64,000 nt of DNA from Phocoenobacter atlanticus subsp. cyclopteri (GTDB lineage: Bacteria > Pseudomonadota > Gammaproteobacteria > Enterobacterales > Pasteurellaceae), in assembly GCF_018343795.1 (NCBI RefSeq), contig NZ_CP074346.1:186001-250000 (forward strand), given 5' to 3'. Shown in pieces: positions 42,135-52,112 of the stretch (within the stretch, counting starts at the first letter, position 1; the number at the start of each line of letters is the position of its first letter). Under the pieces are notes generated by a model that worked only from the letters and a program-made list of their open reading frames with translations, was not told where the DNA came from and did not search any database. A program made the translations under genes and the position numbers.

Positions 42135-42165
42135 TTTTGCAAATTATTCATTTTATTTGACCGCT
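42135..42165 (-). repeat. DNA uptake signal sequence, Apl type (inverted)
   Basis: The reverse complement reads AGCGGTCAAATAAAATGAAT followed by AATTTGCAAAA, a good match to the extended consensus. It lies between the two hairpins. Confidence 0.65.
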
Positions 42166-42194
42166 ATCTTTTAGATTATTTTATATCAAGCAAC

Positions 42195-42233
42195 GGGTGG
42201 ATATACGTAAACTAACGTTTGCTAATGCCACCC
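42195..42233. repeat. REP-like hairpin B
   Basis: An imperfect palindrome: GGGTGGATATACGTAAAC pairs with GTTTGCTAATGCCACCC around a 4-nt loop. Reverse-complemented it aligns with hairpin A (shared ATTAG-AAACGT-AGTTTACGTATAT order), so A and B are inverted copies of one element about 80 bp apart. Confidence 0.5.
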
Positions 42234-42519
42234 CTACGAACCAAATAACTATTTATGTAAATGTCCAGTACTGATTTCAATTTAATTTAGTATATAATAT
42301 CTTCCAACTTTAGGAAAAATCCTTCTTAGTATTAATTACTGTATCTTAGAAAAAGATTAAATGATTACCCATAAAAAGGTGCATTTTTAAAAACTCTTTT
42401 ATATATGGAGTAATGTTTATTTCGTTTGTGATTTAAACTGTTTAAATTTTTTTAGAGTCAGTAGGTTACGAAGAGGTGTTAGTGAGAGTTGGTTTTAGTT
42501 GAGTAATATGGAGTAAATT

Positions 42520-43272
42520 ATGAATGAATTTAGTGATTTTATTGTGTATGTTGATGAGAGTGGAGATCATAGTCTGAGTTCAATAGATGGAAATTATCCT
42601 ATTTTTGTTCTGGCATTTTGTATTTTTTATAAAGATCATTACAGAAAGAATGTAGTTACTTCAATCCAAAAATTAAAGTTTGATTATTTTGGACATGACC
42701 TTGTTATTTTCCATGAACACGACATTCGTAAAGAAAAAGGCAATTTTACATTGTTTAAGTCAAGGGAAGAAAAAAATATTTTTCTTAATTCTCTATCAGG
42801 AATAATGAAAAATAGTAATTTTATTTTGGCATCTTGTGTGATAGAAAAGAATAAAATTCAGCAACAGCAACGAGAAATGCACCCCTATCACTTTTCATTA
42901 AAACATTGTTTAGAAACACTTTATGAGTTTGTGAAAGAGAAAAATCAGCAGGATAAAATTACTTTTGTTGTGGTGGAAAGTAGGGGTAAAAAAGAAGATC
43001 AAGCATTAGAAATTGAGTTCTTGCGAATTTGTAATGGTGAAAATAAATTTAATCAAGTATTACCTTTTAGAGTTAGAATAGCTTCTAAACAAACAAATTC
43101 AATTGGATTACAACTTGCTGATCTTGTTGCAAGACCAATAAGACGCTATATTTTGGATTCAACTCAGCCTAATCAAGCTATGGATATTTTGAAAAATAAG
43201 TTTTATTGCTCTGGAGGACGAGAAAATGTGGGTAAAGGGTTTGATCAAAAGGGATTAAAGCATTTTCCTTAG
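42520..43272 (+). CDS. DUF3800 domain protein
   Basis: A 250-residue protein of the DUF3800 family. It begins with the conserved acidic FIVYVDESGDHSL and later has IGLQLADLVARPIRRYI, the two hallmark segments. The family is suspected to have an RNase H-like fold and is often found in mobile or defence islands, but its activity is not established to my knowledge. Here it is the last gene of the accessory island before gph. It stands alone with a long AT-rich upstream region. Confidence 0.85.
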   Translation: MNEFSDFIVYVDESGDHSLSSIDGNYPIFVLAFCIFYKDHYRKNVVTSIQKLKFDYFGHDLVIFHEHDIRKEKGNFTLFKSREEKNIFLNSLSGIMKNSNFILASCVIEKNKIQQQQREMHPYHFSLKHCLETLYEFVKEKNQQDKITFVVVESRGKKEDQALEIEFLRICNGENKFNQVLPFRVRIASKQTNSIGLQLADLVARPIRRYILDSTQPNQAMDILKNKFYCSGGRENVGKGFDQKGLKHFP

Positions 43273-43421
43273 TATAAAAAAAGCGAAAAGTCTCGATGAA
43301 ACCACCAAGACTATAACGCCGACTAGGAACTCCCAATCCATTTACGACTTCATTATAGCAAAAGCGATAATAATGACAATATTTTTTAAAATTTATATTA
43401 AAAATAAAAAGGATAAACAAA

Positions 43422-44090
43422 ATGAACAACACATTTAAACTTATCGGATTTGATTTAGACGGTACATTAGTGAATAGTCTGCCAGATTTAACCTTATCAT
43501 TAAATTCTGCTTTTGCAGAAGTAGGGTTGCCTCCAGCACCAGAGGATACTGTGCTTACGTGGATCGGTAAAGGGGCGGATGTGTTATTTCAAAAAGGCTT
43601 AGAATGGTCGGGCAAGGCTGAGCAATTTAATGCTGATCAAATCGCACAACTTAAACAACGTTTTGATTATTTTTATGGTGAAAATGTGTGTAATAAAAGC
43701 GTGTTGTTTGATAATGTAAAATCTATCTTAGAAGCCTTGCATAAGAAAGGCTATATTTTAGCCGTGGTAACCAATAAACCAACTAAGCACGTACAACCTG
43801 TATTAAAGGCGTTTGGAATAGATCATCTATTTTCAGAAACCTTAGGTGGACAATCGCTACCTTTAGTTAAACCACACCCAGCACCATTGTTTTATTTATT
43901 CGGTAAATTTGGATGCTATCCAAATGAAGTGTTATTTGTGGGGGATTCTAAAAATGATATTTTGGCGGCAAAAGCTGCTGGGTGTAAAAGTGTTGGCTTA
44001 ACTTACGGTTACAATTACAATATACCAATTAGTGAATCGAAGCCAGATTATGTGTGTGAAGACTTTGCAGAAATTTTAAACATTGTATAA
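43422..44090 (+). CDS. gph: Phosphoglycolate phosphatase
   Basis: A 222-residue HAD-family hydrolase. FDLDGTLVNSLPDL (nucleophile Asp), VVTNKPTKHVQPVL and VLFVGDSKNDILAAKAAG are HAD motifs I to IV. It removes phosphate from 2-phosphoglycolate, for example from DNA repair. It precedes trpS by 38 bp, the order known from E. coli, which supports the assignment within the broad HAD family. It marks the right border of the accessory island. Confidence 0.9.
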   Translation: MNNTFKLIGFDLDGTLVNSLPDLTLSLNSAFAEVGLPPAPEDTVLTWIGKGADVLFQKGLEWSGKAEQFNADQIAQLKQRFDYFYGENVCNKSVLFDNVKSILEALHKKGYILAVVTNKPTKHVQPVLKAFGIDHLFSETLGGQSLPLVKPHPAPLFYLFGKFGCYPNEVLFVGDSKNDILAAKAAGCKSVGLTYGYNYNIPISESKPDYVCEDFAEILNIV

Positions 44091-44128
44091 TCATAGCTAG
44101 AATTAACAGGAAGAAATAGGAAATTAAA

Positions 44129-45163
44129 ATGACAACAAAAAAACCAGTCGTATTTAGTGGTGTTCAACCATCAGGTGAGCTTACATTAGGAAATTATTTG
44201 GGGGCGTTACGTCAGTGGGTGAAAATGCAAGATGACTATGACTGTCTATATTGTATTGTAGATCTACACGCGATTACGGTTCGCCAAGATCCAGAAGCCT
44301 TGCGTAAAGCAACCTTAGATGTGTTAGCACTTTATCTTGCTTGTGGGATCGATCCTGAAAAAAGCACCATTTTTATTCAATCTCACGTGCCAGAGCATAC
44401 CCAATTAGCCTGGACGTTAAATTGTTACACTTACTTTGGTGAAATGAACCGAATGACGCAATTTAAAGATAAATCCGCACGTTATGAAGAAAATGTGAAT
44501 GTTGGGTTGTTTACTTATCCTATTTTAATGGCATCAGATATTTTGTTATATCAAGCAAATCAAGTGCCTGTAGGCGATGATCAGCGTCAGCATTTAGAAA
44601 TTACCCGTGATATTGCTGAGCGGTTTAATGCGATTTATGGTGAAAAAGATGCAGAGGGTAATGTCACTAAAGGGATTTTTGAAGTGCCAGAAGTCTTTAT
44701 TGCAAAACAAGGTGCAAGAGTAATGTCATTACTTGAACCAACCAAAAAGATGTCAAAATCGGACGATAACCGTAAAAATGTGATTGGTTTATTAGAAGAT
44801 CCAAAAGCTGTAGCAAAAAAAATTAAACGAGCAATGACGGACGGTGATGAGCCACCTGTGGTACGTTATGATGTAAAAAATAAAGCAGGCGTGTCTAATT
44901 TATTAGATATTTTATCGGCAATTACAGGTAAGACTATTGCACAGTTGGAAGCTGAATTTGAAGGCAAAATGTATGGTCATTTAAAAACAGCGGTGGCAGA
45001 TGAGGTTTCTACATTGCTGACTGATTTACAAGAGCGTTTCCATCATTTTCGTAATAATGAAGCATTATTAGAGCAAATCTATCGTGATGGTGCAAAAAAA
45101 GCGAGAGCAAAAGCACAGGAGACTTTAAAAGAAGTGTATCAAGCGGTCGGATTTGTTGCATAA
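44129..45163 (+). CDS. trpS: Tryptophanyl-tRNA synthetase
   Basis: A 344-residue class I synthetase. [20 protein letters not shown] contains the HIGH-type site (TLGN), [12 protein letters not shown] follows, and [11 protein letters not shown] is the KMSKS loop near residue 208. [19 protein letters not shown] is characteristic of TrpRS. Length is normal. AGGAAGAAATAGGAAATTAAA precedes the ATG. It is co-directional with gph and followed by a terminator. Confidence 0.97.
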   Translation: MTTKKPVVFSGVQPSGELTLGNYLGALRQWVKMQDDYDCLYCIVDLHAITVRQDPEALRKATLDVLALYLACGIDPEKSTIFIQSHVPEHTQLAWTLNCYTYFGEMNRMTQFKDKSARYEENVNVGLFTYPILMASDILLYQANQVPVGDDQRQHLEITRDIAERFNAIYGEKDAEGNVTKGIFEVPEVFIAKQGARVMSLLEPTKKMSKSDDNRKNVIGLLEDPKAVAKKIKRAMTDGDEPPVVRYDVKNKAGVSNLLDILSAITGKTIAQLEAEFEGKMYGHLKTAVADEVSTLLTDLQERFHHFRNNEALLEQIYRDGAKKARAKAQETLKEVYQAVGFVA

Positions 45164-45215
45164 TTTACATTTATGCCGAATTTAATCTAAAAATGCAAAG
45201 AATTAAAGGTATCAT

Positions 45216-45246
45216 ACCGCTTACATTTCTGTGAGCGGTTTTATTT
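45216..45246 (+). terminator. Terminator after trpS
   Basis: ACCGCTTACA pairs with TGTGAGCGGT (one G-U) around a short loop, followed by TTTTATTTT. The stem arms contain the uptake-signal core in opposite orientations (ACCGCTT, AGCGGT). Confidence 0.75.
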
Positions 45247-45349
45247 TGATAAAATTCGCATTTCTTTTGAATTTATATAGATGAATGAAGACAAATAAAA
45301 TATAATTGCACAAGTTTAAATAAATTACTTATAACTTAACGGAAAAACT

Positions 45350-46012
45350 ATGTCTGAACAACAAATTGAAGAACAAGTAACCCAAACCACCAAAACAACG
45401 ATGAGTGTAAAACAAACCATTGCATACTTAGCTGAAAAATTTCCTCTTTGCTTTTCTATTGAAGGTGAAGCAAAACCACTTAAAGTAGGTTTATTCCAAG
45501 ATCTTGCACTTGCATTAGAAGGTGATGAAAAAGTAAGTAAAACAATGCTCCGTCAGGCAATGCGTGGTTATACTATGGGTTGGCGTTATTTGAATGCTTG
45601 TAAAGAAGGGGCAGAACGTGTTGATTTAGAGGGTAATCCTGCTGGTGTTATTGATGCTGATCAAGCTCTACACGCTGCCCAAACGTTGGCGGAATCAAAG
45701 AAAATGGTGGCGGAGCGTAAAGCACAACAACGTAAAGCAGAGCGTAAAGAGTTTTTTAAGAAAAAAACGCTTGAAGAAAGAAAAAATGATAATGCAACAG
45801 CACAAAGAAAACCTCGTACTGAAAAGGTAAAAAAACCTGAAAATCTAACCGCTATAGATACGACAGAAATCACCAAAGGTACAAAAGTTAAAGTGAAAAT
45901 TGGAAGTACGGTGCAAGCAGCAACAGTCTTAGCTGTTGAAAAACAAGAAGCGAGAGTACAACTTACTTCAGGGCTTATATTAAACGTTACTTTTAATACT
46001 CTCTTCGTTTAA
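45350..46012 (+). CDS. proQ: RNA chaperone ProQ
   Basis: A 220-residue RNA-binding protein. The N-terminal ProQ/FinO domain (about 15-125) includes YLAEKFPLCFSIEGEAKPLK and MLRQAMRGYTMGWRYLNA. A lysine/arginine-rich linker (about 125-170) follows, then a C-terminal Tudor-like domain (about 172-220) with GTKVKVKIGS. It binds structured mRNA 3' ends and small RNAs. prc begins 8 bp downstream, the conserved proQ-prc pair. Confidence 0.95.
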   Translation: MSEQQIEEQVTQTTKTTMSVKQTIAYLAEKFPLCFSIEGEAKPLKVGLFQDLALALEGDEKVSKTMLRQAMRGYTMGWRYLNACKEGAERVDLEGNPAGVIDADQALHAAQTLAESKKMVAERKAQQRKAERKEFFKKKTLEERKNDNATAQRKPRTEKVKKPENLTAIDTTEITKGTKVKVKIGSTVQAATVLAVEKQEARVQLTSGLILNVTFNTLFV

Positions 46013-46020
46013 TTCACACT

Positions 46021-48039
46021 ATGAAATTGATTAAAACAATAACCTTCACATTAATTTGTTGTTTTACTACTTTTGCGAGTAACTTGAGTATTGCTGGTGA
46101 ACCTCAAATTAAAGAGAGTGATATTATCACTCCACAACCAACAGACGATCACCTCGTTTCTACGAAGCGAGTGACGAGCCGTTTGGTTCAATCTCATTAT
46201 CGTAAATTTGAGCTTGATGATCATTTTTCAAATCAAATATTTGATCGTTATATTGATTGGTTAGATGGTAGTCATAAGATTTTTTTACAATCTGATGTGG
46301 ATATGCTACGTGCAAAATATGCTGATCAACTTGATGATGAACTTTATTATGGAAAACTGGATGCGGCTTATAAAATTTATGATCTAATGGCAAAACGTCG
46401 TTATCAACGTTACCGTTATTTGCTCAAATTAGTTGAAAAAGAGCCTGATTTAACCACGAATGATAAAATTGAAAAAGATCGTGAAAAAGCCCCGTTTCCA
46501 AAAACAACCGAAGATGCTGAAAAATTATGGGAACAGCGTTATAAATATGATGTGATCACTCAATATCTTAAACATAAAACGTGGAAAGAAACACAAAAAA
46601 AATTAACCAAACGTTACAATATTTCTATTCGTCGTTTAACTCAAACCAATGCAGATGATATTTTACAAACGTACTTAAATTCTTTTACAAGAGAAATTGA
46701 TCCGCACACGACTTATCTTTCTCCTCGTAGTGCACAACGTTTTGAAGAAAGTATGAAGTTGTCTCTTGAAGGCATCGGTGCAACACTTTATATGGATGAT
46801 GATTTCACCACAATTAGATCTTTAGTAAAAGGTGCGCCAGCTGCACGTAGTAAACAAATTCATATTGATGATAAAATTGTCGGTGTTGGACAAGCGACGG
46901 GTGAAATTGAAGATGTTGTAGGTTGGCGGATCAATGATGTGGTGGATAAAATTAAAGGAAAAAAAGGCACCAAAGTACGTCTTGAAATTGAGCCAGCAAA
47001 AGGCGGGAAAAACCATATTGTGACCCTTATTCGTGATACTATCCGCTTAGAAGAAAGTGCAGCAAAACTGACTACGAATAAAATTAATGGTAAACAAGTT
47101 GCGGTGATTGAAATTCCAACGTTTTATATGGGTTTAACCAAAGATGTACAGAAATTATTAACAGAAGTAAATGAAAAAAATATTAATGGATTAATTATTG
47201 ATTTACGTGCGGATGGTGGTGGTTCATTAAAAGAAGTTATCCGTTTGACTAGTTTGTTTATTGAACAAGGACCTGTTGTACAAGTACGAGATGCGTTTGA
47301 TCGTATTAAAGTTTATGTGGATAGTGATCCAAGTATTTTATACAACGGAAAAATTATCGTGATGATCGATCGCCATAGTGCTTCGGCATCAGAAATTTTT
47401 GCAGCCGCAATGCAAGATTATAATCGTGCTATTATTGTTGGACAAACAACTTTTGGAAAAGGAACAGTACAACAAGGACGCTCCTTAAAGAGTATGTTTG
47501 ATACAGCAAATAAACAACTTGGAATGTTACAATATACGATTCAAAAATTCTATCGTATTAATGGCGGAAGTACGCAGCAAAAAGGGGTAGAACCAGATAT
47601 TCATTACCCTGAAATTATCAATGCGAAAGAAGTCGGTGAACGTTTTGAAGATAATGCTCTTCCTTGGGATAAAATCACACCAGCTGAGTATAAAATTACA
47701 TCAAATGCACGTGATGTAGTGCCTTACTTAACGAAAAATCATCTTCAGCGAATTGCTAAAGATCCTGAATTTATTGCATTAGCAGAAGATATTGCCATTG
47801 AACGTGAAGAAGATAATGAAAAATTTTTATCGCTCAATTTAAAAGCACGTCAAAAAAGACGCCAAGCAGATGAACAGCGTGATTTACGTCATCTAAATGC
47901 ACGTTTTAAACGAGAAGGTAAAAAACCATTGAAAAATTTAGAGGCGTTGCCAAAAGATTATGAAGCCCCTGATTTTGTTTTAAAAGAAACAGAAAAAATG
48001 ATGGCTGATTGGCTAAACATTAACAAGAAACAACAATAA
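46021..48039 (+). CDS. prc: Tail-specific (carboxy-terminal processing) protease Prc
   Basis: A 672-residue periplasmic S41 protease. A signal peptide (about 1-26, ending near SIAGEP) precedes a helical N-terminal domain, a PDZ domain (about 245-330) and the catalytic domain with DRHSASASEIFAAAMQDY (Ser nucleophile) and GQTTFGKGTVQ (Lys of the dyad). In E. coli it cleaves the C-terminus of PBP3 and, with NlpI, MepS. Length matches the family. It follows proQ by 8 bp and is ended by an inverted uptake-signal hairpin. Confidence 0.96.
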   Translation: MKLIKTITFTLICCFTTFASNLSIAGEPQIKESDIITPQPTDDHLVSTKRVTSRLVQSHYRKFELDDHFSNQIFDRYIDWLDGSHKIFLQSDVDMLRAKYADQLDDELYYGKLDAAYKIYDLMAKRRYQRYRYLLKLVEKEPDLTTNDKIEKDREKAPFPKTTEDAEKLWEQRYKYDVITQYLKHKTWKETQKKLTKRYNISIRRLTQTNADDILQTYLNSFTREIDPHTTYLSPRSAQRFEESMKLSLEGIGATLYMDDDFTTIRSLVKGAPAARSKQIHIDDKIVGVGQATGEIEDVVGWRINDVVDKIKGKKGTKVRLEIEPAKGGKNHIVTLIRDTIRLEESAAKLTTNKINGKQVAVIEIPTFYMGLTKDVQKLLTEVNEKNINGLIIDLRADGGGSLKEVIRLTSLFIEQGPVVQVRDAFDRIKVYVDSDPSILYNGKIIVMIDRHSASASEIFAAAMQDYNRAIIVGQTTFGKGTVQQGRSLKSMFDTANKQLGMLQYTIQKFYRINGGSTQQKGVEPDIHYPEIINAKEVGERFEDNALPWDKITPAEYKITSNARDVVPYLTKNHLQRIAKDPEFIALAEDIAIEREEDNEKFLSLNLKARQKRRQADEQRDLRHLNARFKREGKKPLKNLEALPKDYEAPDFVLKETEKMMADWLNINKKQQ

Positions 48040-48052
48040 TTTAACTATTTAT

Positions 48053-48105
48053 AGCGGTAACTTTGTATAAAGAATTTGCAAATTTTCAAAAGAATGTTAC
48101 CGCCT
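48053..48105. repeat. Inverted pair of uptake signal sequences after prc
   Basis: AGCGGTAAC at the left and GTTACCGCC at the right flank a shared AATTTGCAAATTT centre, making head-to-head uptake-signal-like units that can fold as a stem-loop with following T-rich sequence. A role in terminating prc is plausible. Confidence 0.6.
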
Positions 48106-48130
48106 ATTTACTTTAGGAATACCAAATACA

Positions 48131-51100
48131 ATGCGAAAGTCCCTTTTTTTTATCACTCTTTTTTTTACGTTATTTAGTTTTTTAAGTAACAATGCTGTAG
48201 CAGCATTGCCAACAGAAGCAGAATTAAATATTCAATTAAAAGAAGCAAAAAAAAATAGTGTTAATGATTCAAGTTTATCTGCTGTCATTAAAGATTTGGA
48301 AGAATCTCTTACATTACTTGAAGAACTTCAATTACAAAAGCAAGAAAATCAAGCCTTGCAAACATTACTTACTGATATTGATATTAAGATACAACAGGGA
48401 CAGAAAGAGATTGCTTCTCAGACACAACAGCCTCCTCAAAATAATGCTGAGGTTGAGAGTGAAATAACGATCGATGAACTGCAACAAGAGTTAGAAGAAA
48501 ATATTCATCATCTTAAAACACTGCAAGAAAAGTTAGCAGAAGTTAATTCAAATTTAGTTCAACAAAATACTCTCTCTACGAATGCTCAAACTATTTTAAC
48601 CGAGAATACGGAATCTAGTAAAAAAATTAATGCTCTTATATCAGATAAAAGCCTACGCACTTCTCTGAAAAATAAATATTTAATTGAACAAAAATTATTA
48701 CATTTAAAAAGTAGTCTTAGTAAAGAATTACTTAAAAATAATGATAAAATTACACTTTTTTATCAAACTCAATATGATTTACTGCAATCCAAAGAAACAA
48801 TATTACAAAATAAAATTACAACCCTTCAAGCTCATATTAATAAAAAGCGTCTCCAACAATCTCAAGAGCAGTTTGAACAAGTTCAGAACCAACAATTAAA
48901 TACAGAACATAGTCAAACTATTCAAACGGAACTTAATATAAATACAGAATTAAGTAAGCAATTGCTTAGTCAAACAAAAGAGACGAATACCTTATCTCAA
49001 GCTGAATTACGATTACATAATATTTTGGATAATTTAACCCAAACGCAACGTACCTTAAAAGAGCAAATTAGTGCCTTAAAAGGAACACTTGTTTTATCTC
49101 GTATTATTCAAAAACAAAAACAAAAATTACCCCTCAGCACAACAATCAAAGATTTACCCGATCAGATTTCTGAACTACGGGTACGTATTTTTGATATGAC
49201 CCAAAAACGTAACGAACTTTATGTTCCTAATCAGTACATTGAAGAATTACAAAAAAAAAATCAAGTAACCTTTAGTGATGATGAAATTCAACAGTTAAAT
49301 AAAGTGCTGGCTGAACGTAAAAGATTATTATCTGATTCCCTAACGAGTTTAAATAATCAATTAAATTTATCTATTAATTTAGAATTAGTACAAAAACAAG
49401 TGTCTGAAATTAGTCAACAAATCGAAGACACTCTCGTACAACAAAGTTTCTGGGTAAAGAGTAATGCACCCATAAATACTAAATGGTTGAAATCTTTGCC
49501 AAAACAACTCAGTTATCAACTTCAAAATATTATTCAAAAATTTAACTTCTCAAATAACGGTGAATATTTAACCTCTTTATCTATTATCATCGGCTTTTTG
49601 ATTTTTATCATCTTGATTATTTATTATTTTGGTTCAAAAATAAAACAACATTTGGCGTTGATTAATGGACAAATTAACTCATTAAATGCAGATAGCCAGT
49701 GGCATACACCTATCACTCTCTTTTACAATACTATTCTTACTTTGCCTCGAATACTATGGTTTTTGGTGATAATGTTACTTGTCGGTTATTTCTGCTTCTC
49801 TTCACCTCTTGAGATTTGGAAATGGTCATTAAAGATAGCAGGGTATTTATGGCTATTTAGCTTTATACTTTCATTATTTAGTAAAAAAGGCATTGCGGTA
49901 AAACACTTTGGTTTATCCGAAGAAAGTTGTCAAACTTTTAAAAAGGTCATCCTTAAAGGAATGATGGTTGTTATTATTTTATTGAATGTCTCTATTTTTA
50001 CCAATGTGACTGAAAATGGAATTGGTGATGACGTTATTGGACAAATTATTAGTATTTTTGCTCTTATTTTCTGTATTGTGATATTGGCACCAAGTTTTAA
50101 ACGTGCTTTAAATGTACACAATAAAAATACTCAAGTAGATAAAACAGAAAATATTTTACTGACAACGCTACGTTTGCTTATTCAACTGACACCAATAGGA
50201 CTTATTGCCTTAATTTTAATAGGTTACTACTACACCGCCTTAAAATTGATTTCTTTAACCATTACATCCTATATTATTATCGTACTTTGGTTACTTGTAA
50301 GATATGTTATTTACCGTGCGGTACAAGTTGCATCTCGTCGTTTAGCCTATCGTCGTTTACAAGAACAGCGTCGAAATAAAGTGATGGAAGGAGTGAGTGT
50401 CGCAGATGATATTATCTCCATTCCGCAACAAAGTGAGAGTATTAAAGTTGGTATTTTAAAATCTCAAATTATCCATATTACTAATATTATTTTGTGGGTA
50501 ATTGTTGCAAGTTTGCTTTATAACGTTTGGTCTGAGTTGATTGTTTCTGCTGATTATCTTAATAACATCTCTCTTTGGAAACAGAGTGTCACTACCGAAA
50601 ATGGGATTGAAGTAGAAACTATTACATTATTCAATCTATTGATCGCCACCATTATTTTAACAGTAATGTATCTGTTAGTACGTAATATTCGCAGTATTCT
50701 TGAAATCTTTGTTTTCTCAAGAGTGACACTATCACAAGGTACGCCTTATACCATTACTACATTATTAACTTATGCTATCGTTGCCATTGGTTCAGCCAGT
50801 GCATTTTCCTCCTTAGGGATGTCTTGGGCAAAACTACAATGGTTATTTGCCGCCCTTTCTGTTGGGTTAGGATTTGGTTTACAAGAAATTTTTGCTAACT
50901 TTATTTCAGGTATTATTATCCTATTTGAACGTCCAGTACGAATTGGTGATGTGATTACTGTGGGTGAGTTTTCAGGAACGGTTTCCCGTATTCGTATTCG
51001 AGCTACAACCTTGATGGATTTTGATGGAAAAGAAGTAATTGTGCCAAATAAAAACTTTGTCACTGAACGTTTAACCAACTGGGCATTATCTAGTGCTACC

Positions 51101-51445
51101 ACTCGTGTCATTATTAGTATTGGTGTTGCTTATGGCTCTGATTTGGATCTGACTAAAAAACTGCTATTACAAGCAGCAGAAGAGACCGAAACAGTTTTAG
51201 ACGATCCCGCACCTGTTGTCTATTTCCTTAGCTTTGGTGCAAGTACCTTGGATCACGAGTTACGTGTTTATGTTGGTGAGCTTGCAGACAGAAATACCAC
51301 GGTTGATGCTCTTAATCGTAAAATTGACCAGTTATTTGCCGAAAATGGTATTGAAATTGCCTTTAATCAACTGGATATATTTATTAAAAATCAAACTACT
51401 GGTGAGACAGTAAATTTACCTAAGGACATTACTCAAAATGTATAA
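48131..51445 (+). CDS. mscK: Mechanosensitive channel MscK (MscS superfamily)
   Basis: A 1104-residue inner-membrane channel. A signal peptide (about 1-25) and a long glutamine-rich coiled-coil periplasmic region (about 30-460) precede multiple membrane segments (about 480-910). The conserved pore helix LFAALSVGLGFGLQEIFANF and FERPVRIGDVITVGEFSGTV lead into the cytoplasmic MscS beta and alpha/beta domains (to about 1090). The length is that of MscK/MscM-type channels. It releases solutes on hypo-osmotic shock. It overlaps the M15 peptidase gene by 8 bp. Confidence 0.9.
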   Translation: MRKSLFFITLFFTLFSFLSNNAVAALPTEAELNIQLKEAKKNSVNDSSLSAVIKDLEESLTLLEELQLQKQENQALQTLLTDIDIKIQQGQKEIASQTQQPPQNNAEVESEITIDELQQELEENIHHLKTLQEKLAEVNSNLVQQNTLSTNAQTILTENTESSKKINALISDKSLRTSLKNKYLIEQKLLHLKSSLSKELLKNNDKITLFYQTQYDLLQSKETILQNKITTLQAHINKKRLQQSQEQFEQVQNQQLNTEHSQTIQTELNINTELSKQLLSQTKETNTLSQAELRLHNILDNLTQTQRTLKEQISALKGTLVLSRIIQKQKQKLPLSTTIKDLPDQISELRVRIFDMTQKRNELYVPNQYIEELQKKNQVTFSDDEIQQLNKVLAERKRLLSDSLTSLNNQLNLSINLELVQKQVSEISQQIEDTLVQQSFWVKSNAPINTKWLKSLPKQLSYQLQNIIQKFNFSNNGEYLTSLSIIIGFLIFIILIIYYFGSKIKQHLALINGQINSLNADSQWHTPITLFYNTILTLPRILWFLVIMLLVGYFCFSSPLEIWKWSLKIAGYLWLFSFILSLFSKKGIAVKHFGLSEESCQTFKKVILKGMMVVIILLNVSIFTNVTENGIGDDVIGQIISIFALIFCIVILAPSFKRALNVHNKNTQVDKTENILLTTLRLLIQLTPIGLIALILIGYYYTALKLISLTITSYIIIVLWLLVRYVIYRAVQVASRRLAYRRLQEQRRNKVMEGVSVADDIISIPQQSESIKVGILKSQIIHITNIILWVIVASLLYNVWSELIVSADYLNNISLWKQSVTTENGIEVETITLFNLLIATIILTVMYLLVRNIRSILEIFVFSRVTLSQGTPYTITTLLTYAIVAIGSASAFSSLGMSWAKLQWLFAALSVGLGFGLQEIFANFISGIIILFERPVRIGDVITVGEFSGTVSRIRIRATTLMDFDGKEVIVPNKNFVTERLTNWALSSATTRVIISIGVAYGSDLDLTKKLLLQAAEETETVLDDPAPVVYFLSFGASTLDHELRVYVGELADRNTTVDALNRKIDQLFAENGIEIAFNQLDIFIKNQTTGETVNLPKDITQNV

Positions 51446-52112
51446 GTTAGCTAATCTATTAACAGGGAAGTCAAGGTTACATTTAGTTTCCTTACCTAAT
51501 GCACTGTCTACAAACCATTTCTTACAACAAGAGGTGGTAGTGGCTTTTATGAGTTTACAAAAAAAAGCAAAACAAGCAGGTTTTAACCTTCAATCCACCA
51601 GTTCATTTCGTAGTTTTGAACGCCAAAAGTCAATTTGGAATGCAAAATTCAATGGCGAGCGAAAGGTACATAATGATAAAAGTGAAGCCTTAGATTTATC
51701 CCAAATGAATGAATGGCAAAAATGCCAAGCTATTTTACGTTGGTCTGCCACACCAGGTGCAAGTCGCCATCATTGGGGAACAGAAATTGATGTCTTTGAC
51801 CCTCATCTTTTGCCACCTAATCAACGCTTACAACTTGAACCTTGGGAATATCAAGCGGGTGGATATTTTGAAGAATTGGCAAATTTTTTACAAGATCATA
51901 CCGCTTGCTTTGATTTCTATTTACCTTTTTTAAATACAAAAAAGAAAATCGGTCTTGAACCGTGGCATATTAGTTATCGTCCACTAAGTGATAAATATCA
52001 GCAATTGTTTACCCCTGAAATATTAGAACAAGCTTGGCATAATGAAAACATTGCAGGGAAAGCAACGTTAATAAAAAATCTAGATACCCTTTTTGACGAT
52101 TATATTGTATGA
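51438..52112 (+). CDS. M15-family D-alanyl-D-alanine carboxypeptidase-like protein
   Basis: A 224-residue VanY/DdpX-type metallopeptidase. [36 protein letters not shown] (zinc ligands His and Asp) and [10 protein letters not shown] (third ligand His) are the family motifs. It lacks an obvious signal peptide from this start, so it is either cytoplasmic or exported another way. It would trim peptidoglycan peptides. It overlaps mscK by 8 bp and rsmJ by 4 bp. Confidence 0.85.
   Translation: MYKLANLLTGKSRLHLVSLPNALSTNHFLQQEVVVAFMSLQKKAKQAGFNLQSTSSFRSFERQKSIWNAKFNGERKVHNDKSEALDLSQMNEWQKCQAILRWSATPGASRHHWGTEIDVFDPHLLPPNQRLQLEPWEYQAGGYFEELANFLQDHTACFDFYLPFLNTKKKIGLEPWHISYRPLSDKYQQLFTPEILEQAWHNENIAGKATLIKNLDTLFDDYIV

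Noticed and set aside
41805-42519. CRISPR array or attC-type integron site in the repeat-rich gap.
   Set aside because: Only two related hairpins in opposite orientation are present, with no regular spacing, no direct repeats with spacers, and no integrase or cas gene nearby.
43178-43432. Minus-strand frame containing VPSRRYSLGGFIETF between the DUF3800 gene and gph.
   Set aside because: It overlaps the end of the DUF3800 gene, has no start context, and I recognise no family. It may be a decayed fragment, but evidence is thin.
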